A stretch of DNA of 64,000 nt from Pseudomonas sp. Irchel s3b2. GTDB lineage: Bacteria; Pseudomonadota; Gammaproteobacteria; Pseudomonadales; Pseudomonadaceae. The notes beneath the pieces were generated by a model. It did no database searches and had not been told where the DNA came from. It worked only from the letters and a program-made list of their open reading frames with translations. Positions 8,409 through 21,400 of the stretch are shown in pieces. Made by a program: the position numbers and the translations under genes. The stretch covers positions 124,001 to 188,000 of the forward strand of contig NZ_FYEB01000006.1 of assembly GCF_900187445.1 (NCBI RefSeq). The letters run 5' to 3'. Position 1 is the stretch's first letter, and each line of letters begins with the position of its first letter.

Positions 8409-8497
8409 TGTGGGAGCGGGCTTGCTCGCGAAAGCGGAGTGTCAGCCAAGTATTTATCTGCTGACAGGACGCCTTCGCGAGCAAGCCCGCTCCCACA
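8409..8497. repeat. REP doublet, family A (GTGGGAGCGGG type), inverted pair
   Basis: Two inverted copies of the element GTGGGAGCGGGCTTGCTCGC, the left one in plus and the right one in minus orientation, about 40 bases apart. It sits between the DUF6124-like gene and the phdA-like gene, both on the minus strand, where it could form a stem in the transcript and reduce read-through or stabilise mRNA ends. Confidence 0.9.
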
Positions 8498-8506
8498 GGT
8501 TCTTCG

Positions 8507-8866
8507 CTAGCCTTGCGGATCGAAGTTATCCAGCACCCGGTTGACGGCCAACTCACCGAGCATGACCACCGATTGAATCCCCAACATCATGTTGCGATGT
8601 GGCATGTCCATCAATCCGGCGAACTCACTGAGCATCATGCTCGCTGATGCCAGGGTTTCGCAGGCGTTGACCAGCAGGGTTTCGTTATCGACCTTCTCAC
8701 CCACATGGTAAATGGTGCTGGGTTTGCGCTTGGTGTCTTTGGGGATGGGTGGCTTGAGGTAGTGGTCGAGGGCGCGGTCTGCGGCTTCGTGGAGTTTTTT
8801 GGAATCGAGGGATTCGTAGGGGGAAACGTCGTCGGTTTCCGGAGGATTTGGCGTTGCTTTGAACAT
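8507..8866 (-). CDS. Small DUF6124-like protein (Pseudomonas-specific)
   Basis: A 119-residue soluble protein starting MFKATPNPPETDD. It has a Pro/Asp-rich N-terminus, a basic middle (DRALDHYLKPPIPKDTKRKP) and a helical C-terminus rich in Met/Leu/Ala (ETLLVNACETLASASMMLSE; MMLGIQSVVMLGELAVNRVL). This matches the short DUF3077/DUF6124-type proteins that occur in many copies in fluorescent pseudomonads. The ATG at 8866 has a GGAG eight bases upstream. The frame stays open to 9031, but that stretch is the structured leader described next. It is an extra gene between pdtA and phdA compared with P. aeruginosa. Function unknown. Confidence 0.75.
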   Translation of the reverse strand: MFKATPNPPETDDVSPYESLDSKKLHEAADRALDHYLKPPIPKDTKRKPSTIYHVGEKVDNETLLVNACETLASASMMLSEFAGLMDMPHRNMMLGIQSVVMLGELAVNRVLDNFDPQG

Positions 8867-9100
8867 AGATGGAACTCCATATGTGATTAAAGGAGCCATC
8901 ACCCTCGCTACCAAACGAAGGGTGGCGGCCATACGAAGGTTGGTAGACCGGCCCACATGGCAAAACCGGCGCGCCCGAGGGCACCCTACGCATGGCCACC
9001 ATAAAAACAAATGCCGAAAAAGCACCTGCATAAGGTAACGCTATGCGTCATGTGGACGGCGGGCTACCAAACCCGTTCGCTGTTTTTCAGCGACAGGCAA
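8867..9100 (-). promoter_or_regulatory. Structured 5' leader of the DUF6124-like gene
   Basis: Reading in the direction of transcription there is a hairpin TCGCTG/CAGCGA with a T-rich loop (9077-9093), a hairpin CGGG/CCCG enclosing TTTGGTAG (9060-9075), and a larger hairpin with arms CTACCAA/TTGGTAG (8908-8914 with 8940-8946) enclosing a TGGC/GCCA stem (8923-8931). The word CTACCAAAC on the plus strand occurs twice (8908 and 9064). A CTCC at 8892-8895 can pair with the GGAG Shine-Dalgarno at 8875-8878 and block it. This looks like a regulatory leader or a small RNA. The remaining bases up to the REP cluster at 9260 show nothing I can name. Confidence 0.45.
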
Positions 9101-9259
9101 ACGATAGAGCCCGGACCCAAGGCGCACAAGCCGGCGGATTCTGGCGTAGTCGTAGGCAGCGGCGCAAGGATGTGTAGCCTGAGTGAGTATCTGGAAGTGT
9201 CGTTTAAACAGTGCTTGTTTAGCGGTCTGACACCGAGCCTTGTGGTGGATGAGCCGGCC

Positions 9260-9419
9260 TCTTCGCGAGCAAGCCCGCTCCCACATTTGATCTCAGGCGT
9301 ACACAGATAGTGTGTTCACCGAAATCCCCTGTGGGAGCGGGCTTGCTCGCGAAAGCGGTCTGTCAGTCACTTACCTGTTGAATGTGCCACCGTCTTCGCG
9401 AGCAAACCCGCTCCCACAG
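9260..9419. repeat. REP cluster, family A: one single copy plus an inverted doublet
   Basis: A single minus-oriented copy at 9260-9286 is followed by an inverted doublet at 9329-9419. It lies between the pdtA terminator and the DUF6124 leader. The right copy of the doublet has one change (CAAACCC for CAAGCCC). Confidence 0.9.
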
Positions 9420-9447
9420 TTGGACTGTGTACATCCACCAGATTTGT

Positions 9448-9474
9448 AAAAAAAAGGCGACCCGAAGGTCGCCC
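9448..9474 (-). terminator. Rho-independent terminator of pdtA
   Basis: On the minus strand the stem GGGCGACC/GGTCGCC with a TTCG tetraloop (9456-9474) is followed by a run of eight or nine T. It begins about 19 bases after the pdtA stop codon. It separates pdtA transcription from the phdA-pdtB-exbB operon, so pdtA and pdtB are probably separate transcripts. Confidence 0.92.
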
Positions 9475-9492
9475 AAAATTACAACGAGAGTT

Positions 9493-12400
9493 CTATAGGG
9501 TAAGGCTGCCCCGCTCCTCCTCAGTCAACCGCTGTCGCGCCGATTCATCCAGAGCCCCGGCACCCAACACTTGCACCGGACTGTTCGGGTTGTACCCAGC
9601 CTCCGGCGCCCGGCTCGCGCCATCGCGAGTCGGCGCCAATTGTTCGGAACCGAAACTCAATACCTGCACGGTAAACACCGACGCCTGATTCTGCCGCGAC
9701 GCGGCCTGCTGCTGACGCGCCACGTCCTCCGCAGCCTGGGTGGCCGATGACGCCGCGGAACTGGCCGAGGTGATCGCCCCGGTATTCACCGAAGCGGTCA
9801 TCGGCACACCGGTCGACTTGCCCTGGGTCTGAATGTTCGCCGCGTTCACCACGGTCAATGCCGCGATGTTGACGTTGCCCGACACCCGAATCCCCGCCTC
9901 ACCGGCATCGATGGTGCCCAGTGGGGCGATCAGGTCGATGTCTCCCGGTGCCACTTCGGGAATCGGATTTAGCGTGGCGATACCGGCTCCGGTACTCGGC
10001 ACCGATGGCGACAGGGTCACGTTGCCCCAGGTGTCATACACGCGCTTGGGTGGCGTGTAGACCACGGTAGTCTTCGAACCGCGACCGGCGTTGATGTCGC
10101 CTTGCGCCGACCAGCCGAAGATCGAGCCGCCGAAGGTGGTCATGATCCGGCTCTGGCCGAGCAGAATGCTGTCCCTGGAATACAACTGAATATCCCCGGA
10201 ACCCTGGGTGATCACCCCTGCCGTGGACGGTGGTGCCGCGCCCTCGATGCCGTAGACCTGCCGTCCGCCCGGTGTCAGCACCTGGATGTCGCCACCGAAA
10301 TCGGTGTGGATACCGGCGCCACCGTACAGCGTCACGTCGCCGTCGTAGTTGATGGTGTTGCCGGCTACATCCTTTTCCGGGAACAACGCCGCGATCGCCT
10401 CGCGACCACGCAGGTAACTGCCTTCGCGAACGCCGCCCACTTCGTTGTATTCACGGCCACCGGCCTTCAACTCAGCGAAGTAGATCTTGCGGGCAAACAC
10501 CCGTTGTTGCTCGGCGGGCAATGCTGCGAACCAGGCAGCGACCTGATCGTCATTACCGATGAGACCGAAGCGCTCGGTCAGCCACTGGGCCAGTTCGGCA
10601 CTGTAGTTCTTGAGCGCGCCCTGCCCCAGATACCGGCTCAGCAAGCCTTGGTAGTTCGGCCCCTGGGCACCGGCACCGACCACCAGCGCAATCGATGCAC
10701 CCCCATCATTGACCGTGGAGCGCGCATCGACATTGCCGATGCTGTTGAAACCACCTTCCTGATAAACATTGCCCACGCCCGAGCCGGCACCATACAAGTT
10801 GCGGCCGGCGGACACCTCCAGCAAACCGGGGCCGGCGACGTTGAACGTACTCAGGCGAATGTCACGCCCGGCGGAGACGAGGGAAATATCATCGGCCCGG
10901 CTGTGGACGATCAGGTTGCCGGTGGATCTCCCATCCGCATTACCACTAATCTCCGCAGGCACGCCGGTCGTGGTAGTCAAAGGGACGCCGGAATTGACGA
11001 TATCCCGACCGGCCATCACCCGCAGCGGGCCACTGCCCTCATAGCGCACTTCGTTGCCCGAATCCGGGTAGCGCAGGATCTCCCCCGTGCGCAAACCGAC
11101 GATGTCGCCGTTGATGGCGTAGAAACGCACCGGTTGACGCTCCGGCCAGTCCATGTTGGTGAAGATGTTGGCGCCAAAGGTGAACAGCGGGAAGCTGTTG
11201 AAATCGCGTTTGTAAACATCTGCACTGAAGTTGCTATAGCTGTTACCCCCGAACGAATTTATCCCTACGAATACCGGATTGAACGGCGTGGGAATCCGCG
11301 CCGGATCCGCGCCGGATTGCGTCACCGCATAACCGCCGGCATAGATCGAATCGCCGGCAATCAGTTGCAGTTCGGCATTAGCCGAGGGTGCGGTCATCAG
11401 CGAGTAAGTCGATGAGTCTTGGCTACGACCAGTTGCCGAAGCGCCGTAATACAGACTGCCATTGGCCGCCACCGCCCGCAGAATCGACGGATAGAACATG
11501 CGTCCGCCCGTGCGGGGGGTGTTCTGGCTCGGGTTGGCCTCAGTCTTCAAGAACGGCGTCAGGTTGCCGCCGGCACTGAACAGATCGATCGCGGTGTTCG
11601 GCGTCCACAACGAGAAGCCGCTGTAACCGCCCCCGTTTTGGTGAGTACCCGATGCATCGGTGTATCCCGTAGAGTTCTTCATCTCCAGACGCCCAGGGTC
11701 ACCCACGCCATCGAGCACCAGGTCGCCGCGGCTGTTGAGTTGCACGCCGGTATCACCGGCCACCACGGTCATACCACCTTGTGCAGAGGCCAGGGTCGAG
11801 GTATAGGCGTCATAGGCCCGGGATTCTTTCGGGTCCTGGAACGGGCTGTAGCTACCGTAGCGCAGGTCCAGCGCACCCACGGCGCCGGCCTGCAATTGCA
11901 GCGCACCGCGCAGGTTGACCAGAGTGCCCTTGAGATCGGCGGTTGAACCGTTGGCGGCGGCCAGGGCCGGCGCCGACGGGTTAAGCCGACCACCGATATG
12001 CACCTGCATGTCGCCACCGCCGGTCAAGACCAGGCTGCCATCACTGGCCACCCGACCTGTGCCGCCCACGGCCAGGGTGATGCCCTGGCTACGCTGGATA
12101 ATCGAATGATTTGTCGAACCGGTATAGGCCAATAGACCCGCGTCACCGGCGGCATTGACATCAAGATTACCGCCGCCCAGCGTACCGATACCGGTAAAGC
12201 CCACCAGCGCCGGGTCACCGCTGGGTTGTGCGACAAAGGTGCCGTAGTTGATCCACCAGGCCGTCGGAATATCCGAACCGTTGCCCATGCCCTGGCGCCA
12301 CAACCAGTTACCCACTGCCGCGGACCCAAACTGGGGGCGGGTACCCGCTTCGTCATTCTTGCGCCCGAGCGTATCGCCCTGCAATTGTCCGCCGGCGCTC

Positions 12401-15400
12401 AACCTCAGGTTACCGCCCTGCTCCGGATACCAGGCCTTGTAGTTCGCACCCAGGGTCAGGAATTCATAAGCACTGGCATCGGCACCCAATACGCCATTGG
12501 CGCCGTGACCACGGGCTTGTTGATAAGGATCACTGCCACCGCTAGCGAGCGAAGCCGACTGAGTGCCTGCCGTGTACACGCCGAACAGCGATTGCATGCT
12601 GAAATCGCCGGCGCTGAGCAGGTCGAGGTCGCCGGTACCAGTGCGCAGTACGCTGAACAGTTGGGTTTGCGGGGTCACTTTGGTGGTTGGTCCCGGCGCT
12701 GGTTCTTCAGGTACAACGACCGCGACACAGGAGTCAGGAAAAACCTCGCACCAGAACAGTTCCTCCGGCAAGATCGGGGTGCCCTCGGGGTACTGCAGAT
12801 AGTTGTCCGGCGCCCAGACCAGCACCGTCTTGGGTGGAGCCGGCAGACAAGAACCGGGGAAGACTTCACACCAGAAAAGCTCCTCCGGCAGGATCGGGGT
12901 GCCCTCGGGGTATCCCAGATAGTTGTCCGCCCCCCAGACCAGTCCGGTGCCTGGCGTGACACCGCCAATCAGTTCACGCTTGGCCATGTAATGCCCGTCC
13001 GCGAGACGCAGATTCCCTTCGCGGCCATCCACCCGCGTAAGGCGAGTATCCGCCGCCTGAGTATCGGCCCCGGCCACCATTCGCATCGACCAGGACAACG
13101 AACCGTCCGGCAGCATGGTCGCCACCGCCCAGTTGCTGCCCTGTTGGCCGTTTTCCTTGGCGCGCAGTTCGATCAGGCTCGTGCCGTCGGCCAGTTTGAC
13201 GTCGGTCTCCGCCGGGATCAGACCACCGACGGGCAGGACGTTCACCCCCGACTGCACCAGACCGGTATCCGGCAAAGCCACGCCTTTGGGCCAGACGCCG
13301 GGCTCCACCGCCACCGCCACGTTGAAGCGGCTGCCAGCGTCCAGACGTGTTTTAGGCGGCAAGGTCACTGCCTCCTTCAGAATCGTCCCGGCGGCGTACA
13401 GCACGTTGCCATTGCTATCGCGCACGGCAGCGCCGAGCAAAGTGCCGGCCGCCAGATTGAGCTCCGTACCCAGTTCCAGTGCGTTGGGCAATAAAGTGCC
13501 CGCACTAATGGTCATGGCCTGGAACGGCAGGTCATAGTTGAGCACGCTGCCGGCCGGGTACTGGGTACCGTCGGCCAGTTCTACTCCACTGCGAGGCACC
13601 ACCAGATCAGCGCCGAACGGCTGCTTGCCGGGGATCAACAGCCAGCCGTTGCCGTCAGAGCGATCGGCGGCAACCGCCGGGGCGGGCGGCATGAAACCGT
13701 CGGTGACACTGCCGAAAACATCCAGGTTGCCACCGGCGCGAATCACCAGGCTACCCGGTTCGCCGGAACCGTAGACGCCGGTTTGCTGGCTGTGGGGATT
13801 AAGGCTGGCGTAGCGATAACCGGACAGGTCGATATCACCGGAAATCACCATGTTGCCATCAGGCGTAGCGCTGACAATTTGCACGCCGGGTCGCAGATGG
13901 AACGCGTCGGCGTAAGTGGCGTTGTTCAGCCCGGCGAGTTTGCCGTTGAGCAATGTCGAGTTGTTCCGCGTCGCGTTGATGAACTTCGTGCTGTCGTCGT
14001 GCTTTTTTTTGAGATAGCCCTGATTGATCTCCTGAAACGGCTTGCCATCGGCCCCCACGCCAGTACCGGGCGGCGCATCGCTGTAGCGTTGCACTGCGTT
14101 GAGCACAATCGAACGCGCCCCCTGAATGGTCAATGGACCTCGGGCGTCGACGTCGATGTCACCCGCGATCGCCCCACCCAGGCGTCGAGCGTTGAGTTCG
14201 AGGGTGCCGCGCATCCGACCGTCATTTTGACCCGGCCCGGTACCGGACGCGGCATCCGTGCCGTGACGCAGGTCGATCCGCGCGCCGCTGGCCAATACCA
14301 GTGGGCCATCCTGAGCCGACAGCTCGACCGATGCACGGTTCGGCGAGTCGATGATCTTGCCGTAACTGTCGACCCGAAGTTGCGTGCCGTGGGCATCCAG
14401 CACAGCGCTGCTGGCCAGGGTCAGCCCGGTCTTGCCCGCCAGACGAATGCTGCCCACCTGACGACCACTGGCATCGACGGTGCCAGCTACCGTCAGGCTG
14501 CCATTGTCCACCGACACGTTGATTTCGTTGGCCTTCAATTCATCGCCAATCACCAAGTCACCGCGCTTGAGCTGGAAGCTGCGCGAGCCGAACACCTGGT
14601 CGCGGTTCAGGCGCTGGTTGAGCGCGGCGAAATCACCGACGCTTTGCGCACGAATGTCCACCCCTCCCGCCGCGTATGGCACCAATGTGCCGCCAGCGTT
14701 GTAGTCACCGCTGGCGCTGCCGAGGATTTGCCCTTGCAAGTCCACCAGACCTGCCGCCGCATTCACCGCGTAGGCACTCAACTGCCCGGCGTTGTTGTTG
14801 CGTGCACTCAAGTCGATGATCGACCCGGCAGCCTGGCGAATATTGCCGACCTCGCTCTTGAGGATCAGGTCGCCGCCCCAGCTGTACTTGACGACATCGT
14901 TGAACATCAGCTTGCGACCGGCCAGATCCAGCTGAGCGGCATCACCCAGGGTCAGGCCGCCGCTGCTGGCCAGGGTCAGCTTGCCGCTCGGCAATTGGAA
15001 GGTGCTGTCGACGTACAGATTCTGGCCTTCAAGGGCCAGTTCCGCCCCCAGCGCCGACGCATCGACGGCCCCAGCGCCAAGTCCGGCAATCCCCGACACG
15101 GTGATCGCCCCGCCGGCCTTGATTCGGTTGATCGAACCGGCTTCACCGGTCCACAGCGGCGTGTTGACCTGCAGGTTGCCGCCGCTGTAGGTAAAGCCGC
15201 TGCCGACGACGTATTTGCCTTGTGCCTGATACACACTCAAGCCGCCAGTATGGTTGGCGGTGATGCGCTGGGTCGCGGTGAGATTGACCTGATTGAAACC
15301 CAGGGCCAGACGTTGGCGGTCGTTGTTGTTGGCCTGGCTGCTCGGGCCGTAACCGAACTCCAGGGTATCGACCAGAATGTCCAGCAGGCCGCTGCCGGTG

Positions 15401-18400
15401 CCCGCGCCATTGGCAATTGGTGCTGCCGGCGAGGTGGTGGTGCCGTTCCACACCAGGGTGCCGGTGTGAATCGTCGCCCGGTCACTCGCCGCGCCATAGC
15501 CGTAGATGGCCGGGGTACCGAGCACCAGGCGCTGCAAGCGCGACTGGCCGTTCTGGTCGAAAGTGTTGAGCTCTACGCTATCGTAGAAGTTCACCGAATC
15601 CCGGGCGTTGAGCACCAGACTTTCCAGGGCTGGCGCGCCTTTGCTGGCATCACCACGCAACAGCCGGTCGAGCACTTGCTGGTTGAGCGTCAGACCTTGG
15701 GGCAAGGCATTGCGCAGCTGCGCGGCGGCCAGCGCCTGGGCCGAACCGATATTGACCCCGCCCACCGCCAGAATCAGGTTACGGGTGCCGAAGCGTACCG
15801 AGTCATCCAGGCTGAAGGTATTGTCGGTGGCCACGGTGATCGAGCCCTCCGAGTACAACTCCGTGGTGCCGGTGCAGGCCAGAGAAGTGCACAGGCCGAT
15901 CCTGACCGGACTCGGACCGTCAAAGTCAAGGGGGCCGGTAGAGGTCGGAGGCAACACATCCAGCCAGCCGTTGGAAACCGCCAGAAGAGCATATTGGCCT
16001 GGATCATAAATAAAGCCGCTACGTGAGTCGTAAGGTGCTTTGCCTTGCCCCAGCGTATTGATACTCGCGCCTTGTTCGATAACGATGCCATCGACGTTTT
16101 TTGTTCCCGTCGTCAGGAATACTTCCCCGGCCCTGAGCGTCGCGCCCTGACGCAGGTAAATATTTTGCAACCTGGCGTTGAAGCTCACCAGATTGCCGCC
16201 TTGACCATATTGCACGCCCGGCAATGCACCAATGGCCAGTCGCGGCGCCTTGAGGGCATTCAGTTCACTGGCGTAGATCGACGACCCATCGAACCCCTGT
16301 GTAGCTGCCTGCCCTACCGCCAACACTTCAAGATTACTGTTGTTGATAACTCCAACGGCGCCGCCTAGCCCGTCCTTGCCTGGTGTGAAATCGGCTTGCC
16401 CCTTGAAACTGAAGGTTTGCGATGGATCAGCACTCGCACCTTCGACGAAACCAAGCAGCAAGGTCTTGCCGTCAGCCTCGATCATCGGCCGTGGCACCCC
16501 CTTGAGCGCGGCATCAGCCTTGGCGAACGCAGCGTAACCGGTTTCGTTGTACTGCGAGTAACGACGCAGCACATCCCCCGAGGTGACGATCAACTGGCTG
16601 GACAACGGATCGGCAATCCCGGTATTGGCAATCGACAAACGCCCCGAGGTGGCCCACGAACCGTTGCGCATGGCCAGGCTCTTGCTCAGGGCGCCGGCAC
16701 TGGCCAGGCCATTGAGCTCGACACGGAATGCGCCGGGCAGCAACGCATAGCTGGCAGGCATCAAGGTGTAGGTGCCGGCCGGCAACCCCGGCACTCCGGC
16801 ATCGAGGGTAATGCGCTGGCCGATCACCGGATCCTCCACCCCGCTTTCGCCCGCCAGAGGTGCGTAAGCCGAGGCATTACCCGGCACGATGGCGTACACC
16901 GGGTTGGTCGACAGCCCCGGCAAGGTAAAGCGCCCATCCACACCGTTTTGCACCAGCGGGTTGTAACGGGCGTCCGTGGAACCGCCGCGCCCGGAGATAA
17001 ACCCGGCCCCGGTCAACTCGCCACCACCGGACAGGTCCAGTACCGCGTCCGGTTGCACCTCGATACGCGGGCTTTTCAGTGAAATACCCATCGTCAGGAT
17101 GCTGTAGTTTGCACTGCCACCCACGCCGGTCAACTCGACGGTTTTGCCGTTGTACTGATAGGTCAAGCCATCGATCGTGCCGCCGTAAGGCATCAGCAAG
17201 TCCTCGCCACTGACCGAGGTCAGGCTGCCGGGCAGGAACGACAGGTTTTGCAGTACGTCTTGGTCAATGCCAAAGGTCAGCAGGCCGAACGGCGCTCGAA
17301 CGACCCCGCCTTGCTGGATGATGCCGCCATCGAAGGTCAACTGACCGAACGCCGAATAGGGTACGGTCGGCACCGTGTCGGTGGTGCGCCCAATGGTCAG
17401 GGTCGACTCGGTGGTGGTCTGGACTCTCGCGTTGGCCCCGGTGACCGGGTAAAGCTGTGCCGCCAAGAGGTCAAGATCGGCGTTGCTTCGCAGCAGTGTC
17501 ACGCCACCGGCGTTGAGCGCCGTCGCACCGAGAAAGCGCAGATCCCCTTCACTGCGTAAGGTGGCTTGCGCGAACCCCCGGCGATCTACCAGAACGTCGG
17601 GCCCCTGATTTTGCTCCAGCGAACCGTGGGCGCCGAAGGTGACCTCATCGCGCACCTCCATCAGATCGGCGCTTAACTGCAATTGCGCCTGGCTGTCCTG
17701 GGTGGACAAGCCACCTTTCACCGTCGGACGGGTGGCGACATCCGTCCCTCTGGCCGTTGCACCGGCCAGACGCAAGTAAGGCGCGTGCAACGACACACGG
17801 CTGTTACTGGCGGCGTTTTCCGCCAGCGCCAGTGAGCCGGCGTACAGGCTCAGGCTTTGTTTGAGGCTCAGGTTCACATCACCGTCAAACGACAGGATGC
17901 CGTTGCTCAACAGCGACAGGTTGTCGAAACCGCCCGTGATAATACGCTGCACATCCAGTTGTCCCTGCCCATAGGCCAGCGGCGCCGATGGATCGGCCGC
18001 AGCGCTTGGCCCTTGCGACAGGATCAACTCCCGTGGGGCAAGCACCGAGTTATCAATCGTGCCATCGAGGTACAACCCGCTTTCCAGCGCCACCGACAAG
18101 CTGCCGCCCGCCGCACCCGCGCCACCCGAGGCCGCGCTGAACTGGCCATGGATAATCAGACCATTGTTGGAACTCAAGGCAATCTTGCCGCCAGCACCGG
18201 CAATCGACCGCGCGCCCTCGTCACGGATATCCAGTTGCGCCTGGGCACCATTGGCCAGCAGTCGCGAGCCCTGCTCCAGCACTACGAACAGATCCGGCGC
18301 CTTGGCTGTGCCTTGGTCGGTGTTGATTTCGCTGCCGATGACAATGCTGCCGCCCGCCCCCACGCGGCCATAACGCCGCCCCTGGAAATCGATCGCCGTC

Positions 18401-21400
18401 ACCGCCCGTGCCGATACATCAATCAACCCGCTACTGCCGACACGGATCGAGCGTTGATGCGCCGCTTCGTCCAGCCCTGCATCAATGATGACCGGGTTGA
18501 TCTGGCTAAGGTTCACCAATCCGCCCCAGGCATTGAGCTGACCGTTGACGGTCAACTGGCCGATACTGGCGAGGTTCAACGCCTGCCCCGGATCGACGCT
18601 CAGCACCGCGCCGTCCTCGATCGTCAGGCTGACGTTCGATCGGTCGGCCAATGGCGACAGCAAAGTACCGGCGTTCAGGCTCAGGTTCGCGCCGCCGCGC
18701 TGGGTCAGCACGCCTTTGATCGGATCTTCCTGGTATTGCTCGGGCGTCCAGACCTCCAGCAATTGCCCGGTCGACAGGCTGCCATTGCCCTGCACGTCCG
18801 GGCGCAGCCGATACACCGGGCGGGTGACATCAACCTGCGTACCTGCCAACACGGTCAGGCCCTGGTTGCCGGCGATGCGGTACTGGCCAAAACCCTTGGT
18901 GAAAAAATCAGCCGCCAACACCAGCATGCTGTCATCCACCGTGGCCAGCGGTCGACCGATTTGCACCTTGCCGGCCTGAACATCCAGGGTGCCGGCACCG
19001 TCGACGCCGTAACCCAACAGCTCGGCGCCAATCAACAACTGGCCGCTGGAACCGGCGCTGTTGGCGTTCGCCGCCAGGGTGATATCGCCACCGCGACCGC
19101 CGAGCAATTTGTTGTTGCTGAGCAAGGTCGCGCCAGACGACACGTCAATCAGACTACCCTGCTGCAACAGCAAGTCATCGCTGCTGCGAAGCGACACCGT
19201 GCCACCGGCGCGATACGCCACGCCGTCGCTGTCCACTTCACTCAACGATTGATTGCGCCACAGGCCACTGGCATCCAGATGGATCCCCTTGGTTATCACC
19301 ACTGCTGCACGGCTGCCCGTCGGCGCACTCAACAGCGTGTCTTCGATCTTGCTCAGATTCAGCTGATTGAGCACGTTGCCCACCCGAATGCTACCGCTGC
19401 GGGCGGTCAGGTCGGCATTCACGTCAATGCGTGGGCCATACAGGGTGATGTCGCCACCGGGGGTCACTTGCAGGGCGCCATCGACCACGATCCGGTCCTT
19501 GGCCGCCACTTTGATCGCACCCAATTCGAAGTCGTTGAGCAGGCGGCTGTTCAGCGACAGACTGCCTTCACGGTCGGCGGTTACGGCATCGTTCAGGTCG
19601 ATGGACTCGCTATCCGGACCTTGTTCGTCGCTCAGTGTGACTTTGTCCAGCACCGCGCCCAATTGATAGTTCAAGGTGCCGGCACTTTGCAGGTAACGTG
19701 GCACGTAGCTGCCGATGGCCAATATCGCGTTACGGGCGGCGCTGTTCTGGGATTGCTGGTAACCATCGAGCCCGGCCGCGGGCGCCTGGGTTTGTCGGTC
19801 GCCCTGGAAGGTCTTGCCCACCAACTCGCCTTCGAGCACCGAGTTATTCGTTGCGACCACCAGTTGCCCGGCATCACGCCCCACGCTGTAGCCATTTTCG
19901 TATCGCTGACGCGGAGCAATCAGCGGGTTGTAGAAATAGTCGGTCTGACCCCAGCGTTCACTGTGGTCTTCATAGCCTTTATAGACGCCGGTGTAGAGCA
20001 GATCACCGGGCGCCCTGGACACTTCATACAACCGGCCATTGGCGCCCTTGAGCCAGCTCTGCTGGACATATCCGCCTTGCACATCGAGGGTGCCGCCGGA
20101 CAGATTGATCTGCGAACCTTGTTGGGTTACCAGATCATTGCCGGCAAAGGTCAGGCTGCCACCCTGGGCCATCCATTCGCCGATGCTGTGATTGCGGGTG
20201 CCAAGGTAGCCACCGACTTCCAGCAAGCCGCCGGCGGTGTACCAACGGTCCGTGGCATAGCCGTTGACCCCGGCGGCCACATGCACCAGCTCACGCACGT
20301 CGACCCAGACGTCAGTGCTATTAAGCGCACCGCCCTCGCGGTTGCCCGAGGCATCACGCTGTTCGTTGCCCTGGATGTTGACCTTGATGCTGTTGGATTT
20401 CATCGCCACTTTCACGCCGACGGCGCCGGACACGTCGATGATCGCCCCATCGCGCACCAGGCTGCGCTTGCCGGCGCTGACCGCAACCTGGCCGCCGGTG
20501 GCCAGGGTGATCGAACCGCTCTGGAAATCCACTGTGCCGCCGCTGACGACTTCTACTCGCGACTGGTCGGTGCGATCACTGACTTTGCTGAGGTTGTCGA
20601 AACGCCCTGTGGCGTTGTTCGGCAATACACCGTTGAGGTTGTTGATTGCCGCCTGACGCTGGCTGTCCAGCGCCAAAGCGCCTTGCTCCAGCAAGATGGT
20701 GCTGACGCTGCCCTGACCCAACGTCACGCTGCCGGTGGCATCGCTGGCGGCGTTGAGTAAATGGATGGTGCCGCGGGTATCCACCGAGGTGCTGGCGACC
20801 AGCACACCGTTTTGCTGGACCTGATGCCCCGTGAGCGTGATGTCGCCGGTCGCCGCCTGAATGATCCCGCTGTTGACCACCGTACCGGCCTGGCTACCGG
20901 CTTTGAAGGTGCTGGCCACTTCGTTGCCGCGCGTGGTCGATTGCTGGTTACCTTCGGTGCCGGCGCCACGGCGGATGTAAAAACTGTCGCCCGCCGCCAG
21001 GGTGGTCTGACCCTCAGGAGTGACAAGGGTGCCGTCGTTGCGCACTTCGCTGCCGAGCAACAAGGCATAGCCACCGGACTGTGTGGATGAACCGGCCGGC
21101 AGGGTTTGCAGCACGGCACCGCGCTGCACTTCGACCTTGCCGAACGCATCGCTGAAGGTCGGCTGGGTGCCGTCCTGGTCGACGTACAAGCCGTTTTTGC
21201 TGAACTGGTCATCGCTGATGGTGGCGGCCGCCGCCACCAGGTTGCGCACGTTGACCTGGCTGCTGCCGCTGAACACGATGCCGTTGCGGTTGACCACCAT
21301 CACCGTGCCTGGCGCGTTGATCTGACCGGCAATCACACTGGCACGGGCGTTCGGATCGTTGACCCGGTTGAGGACCGCCCAGCTCGCCTGCTGGCCGAAC

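Noticed and set aside
10102..20760. Long open frames on the plus strand opposite pdtA (several of 200-970 codons)
   Set aside because: They follow the codon structure of pdtA in reverse, lack ribosome sites and signal-like starts, and have shadow-type composition (many His, Gln and Arg).
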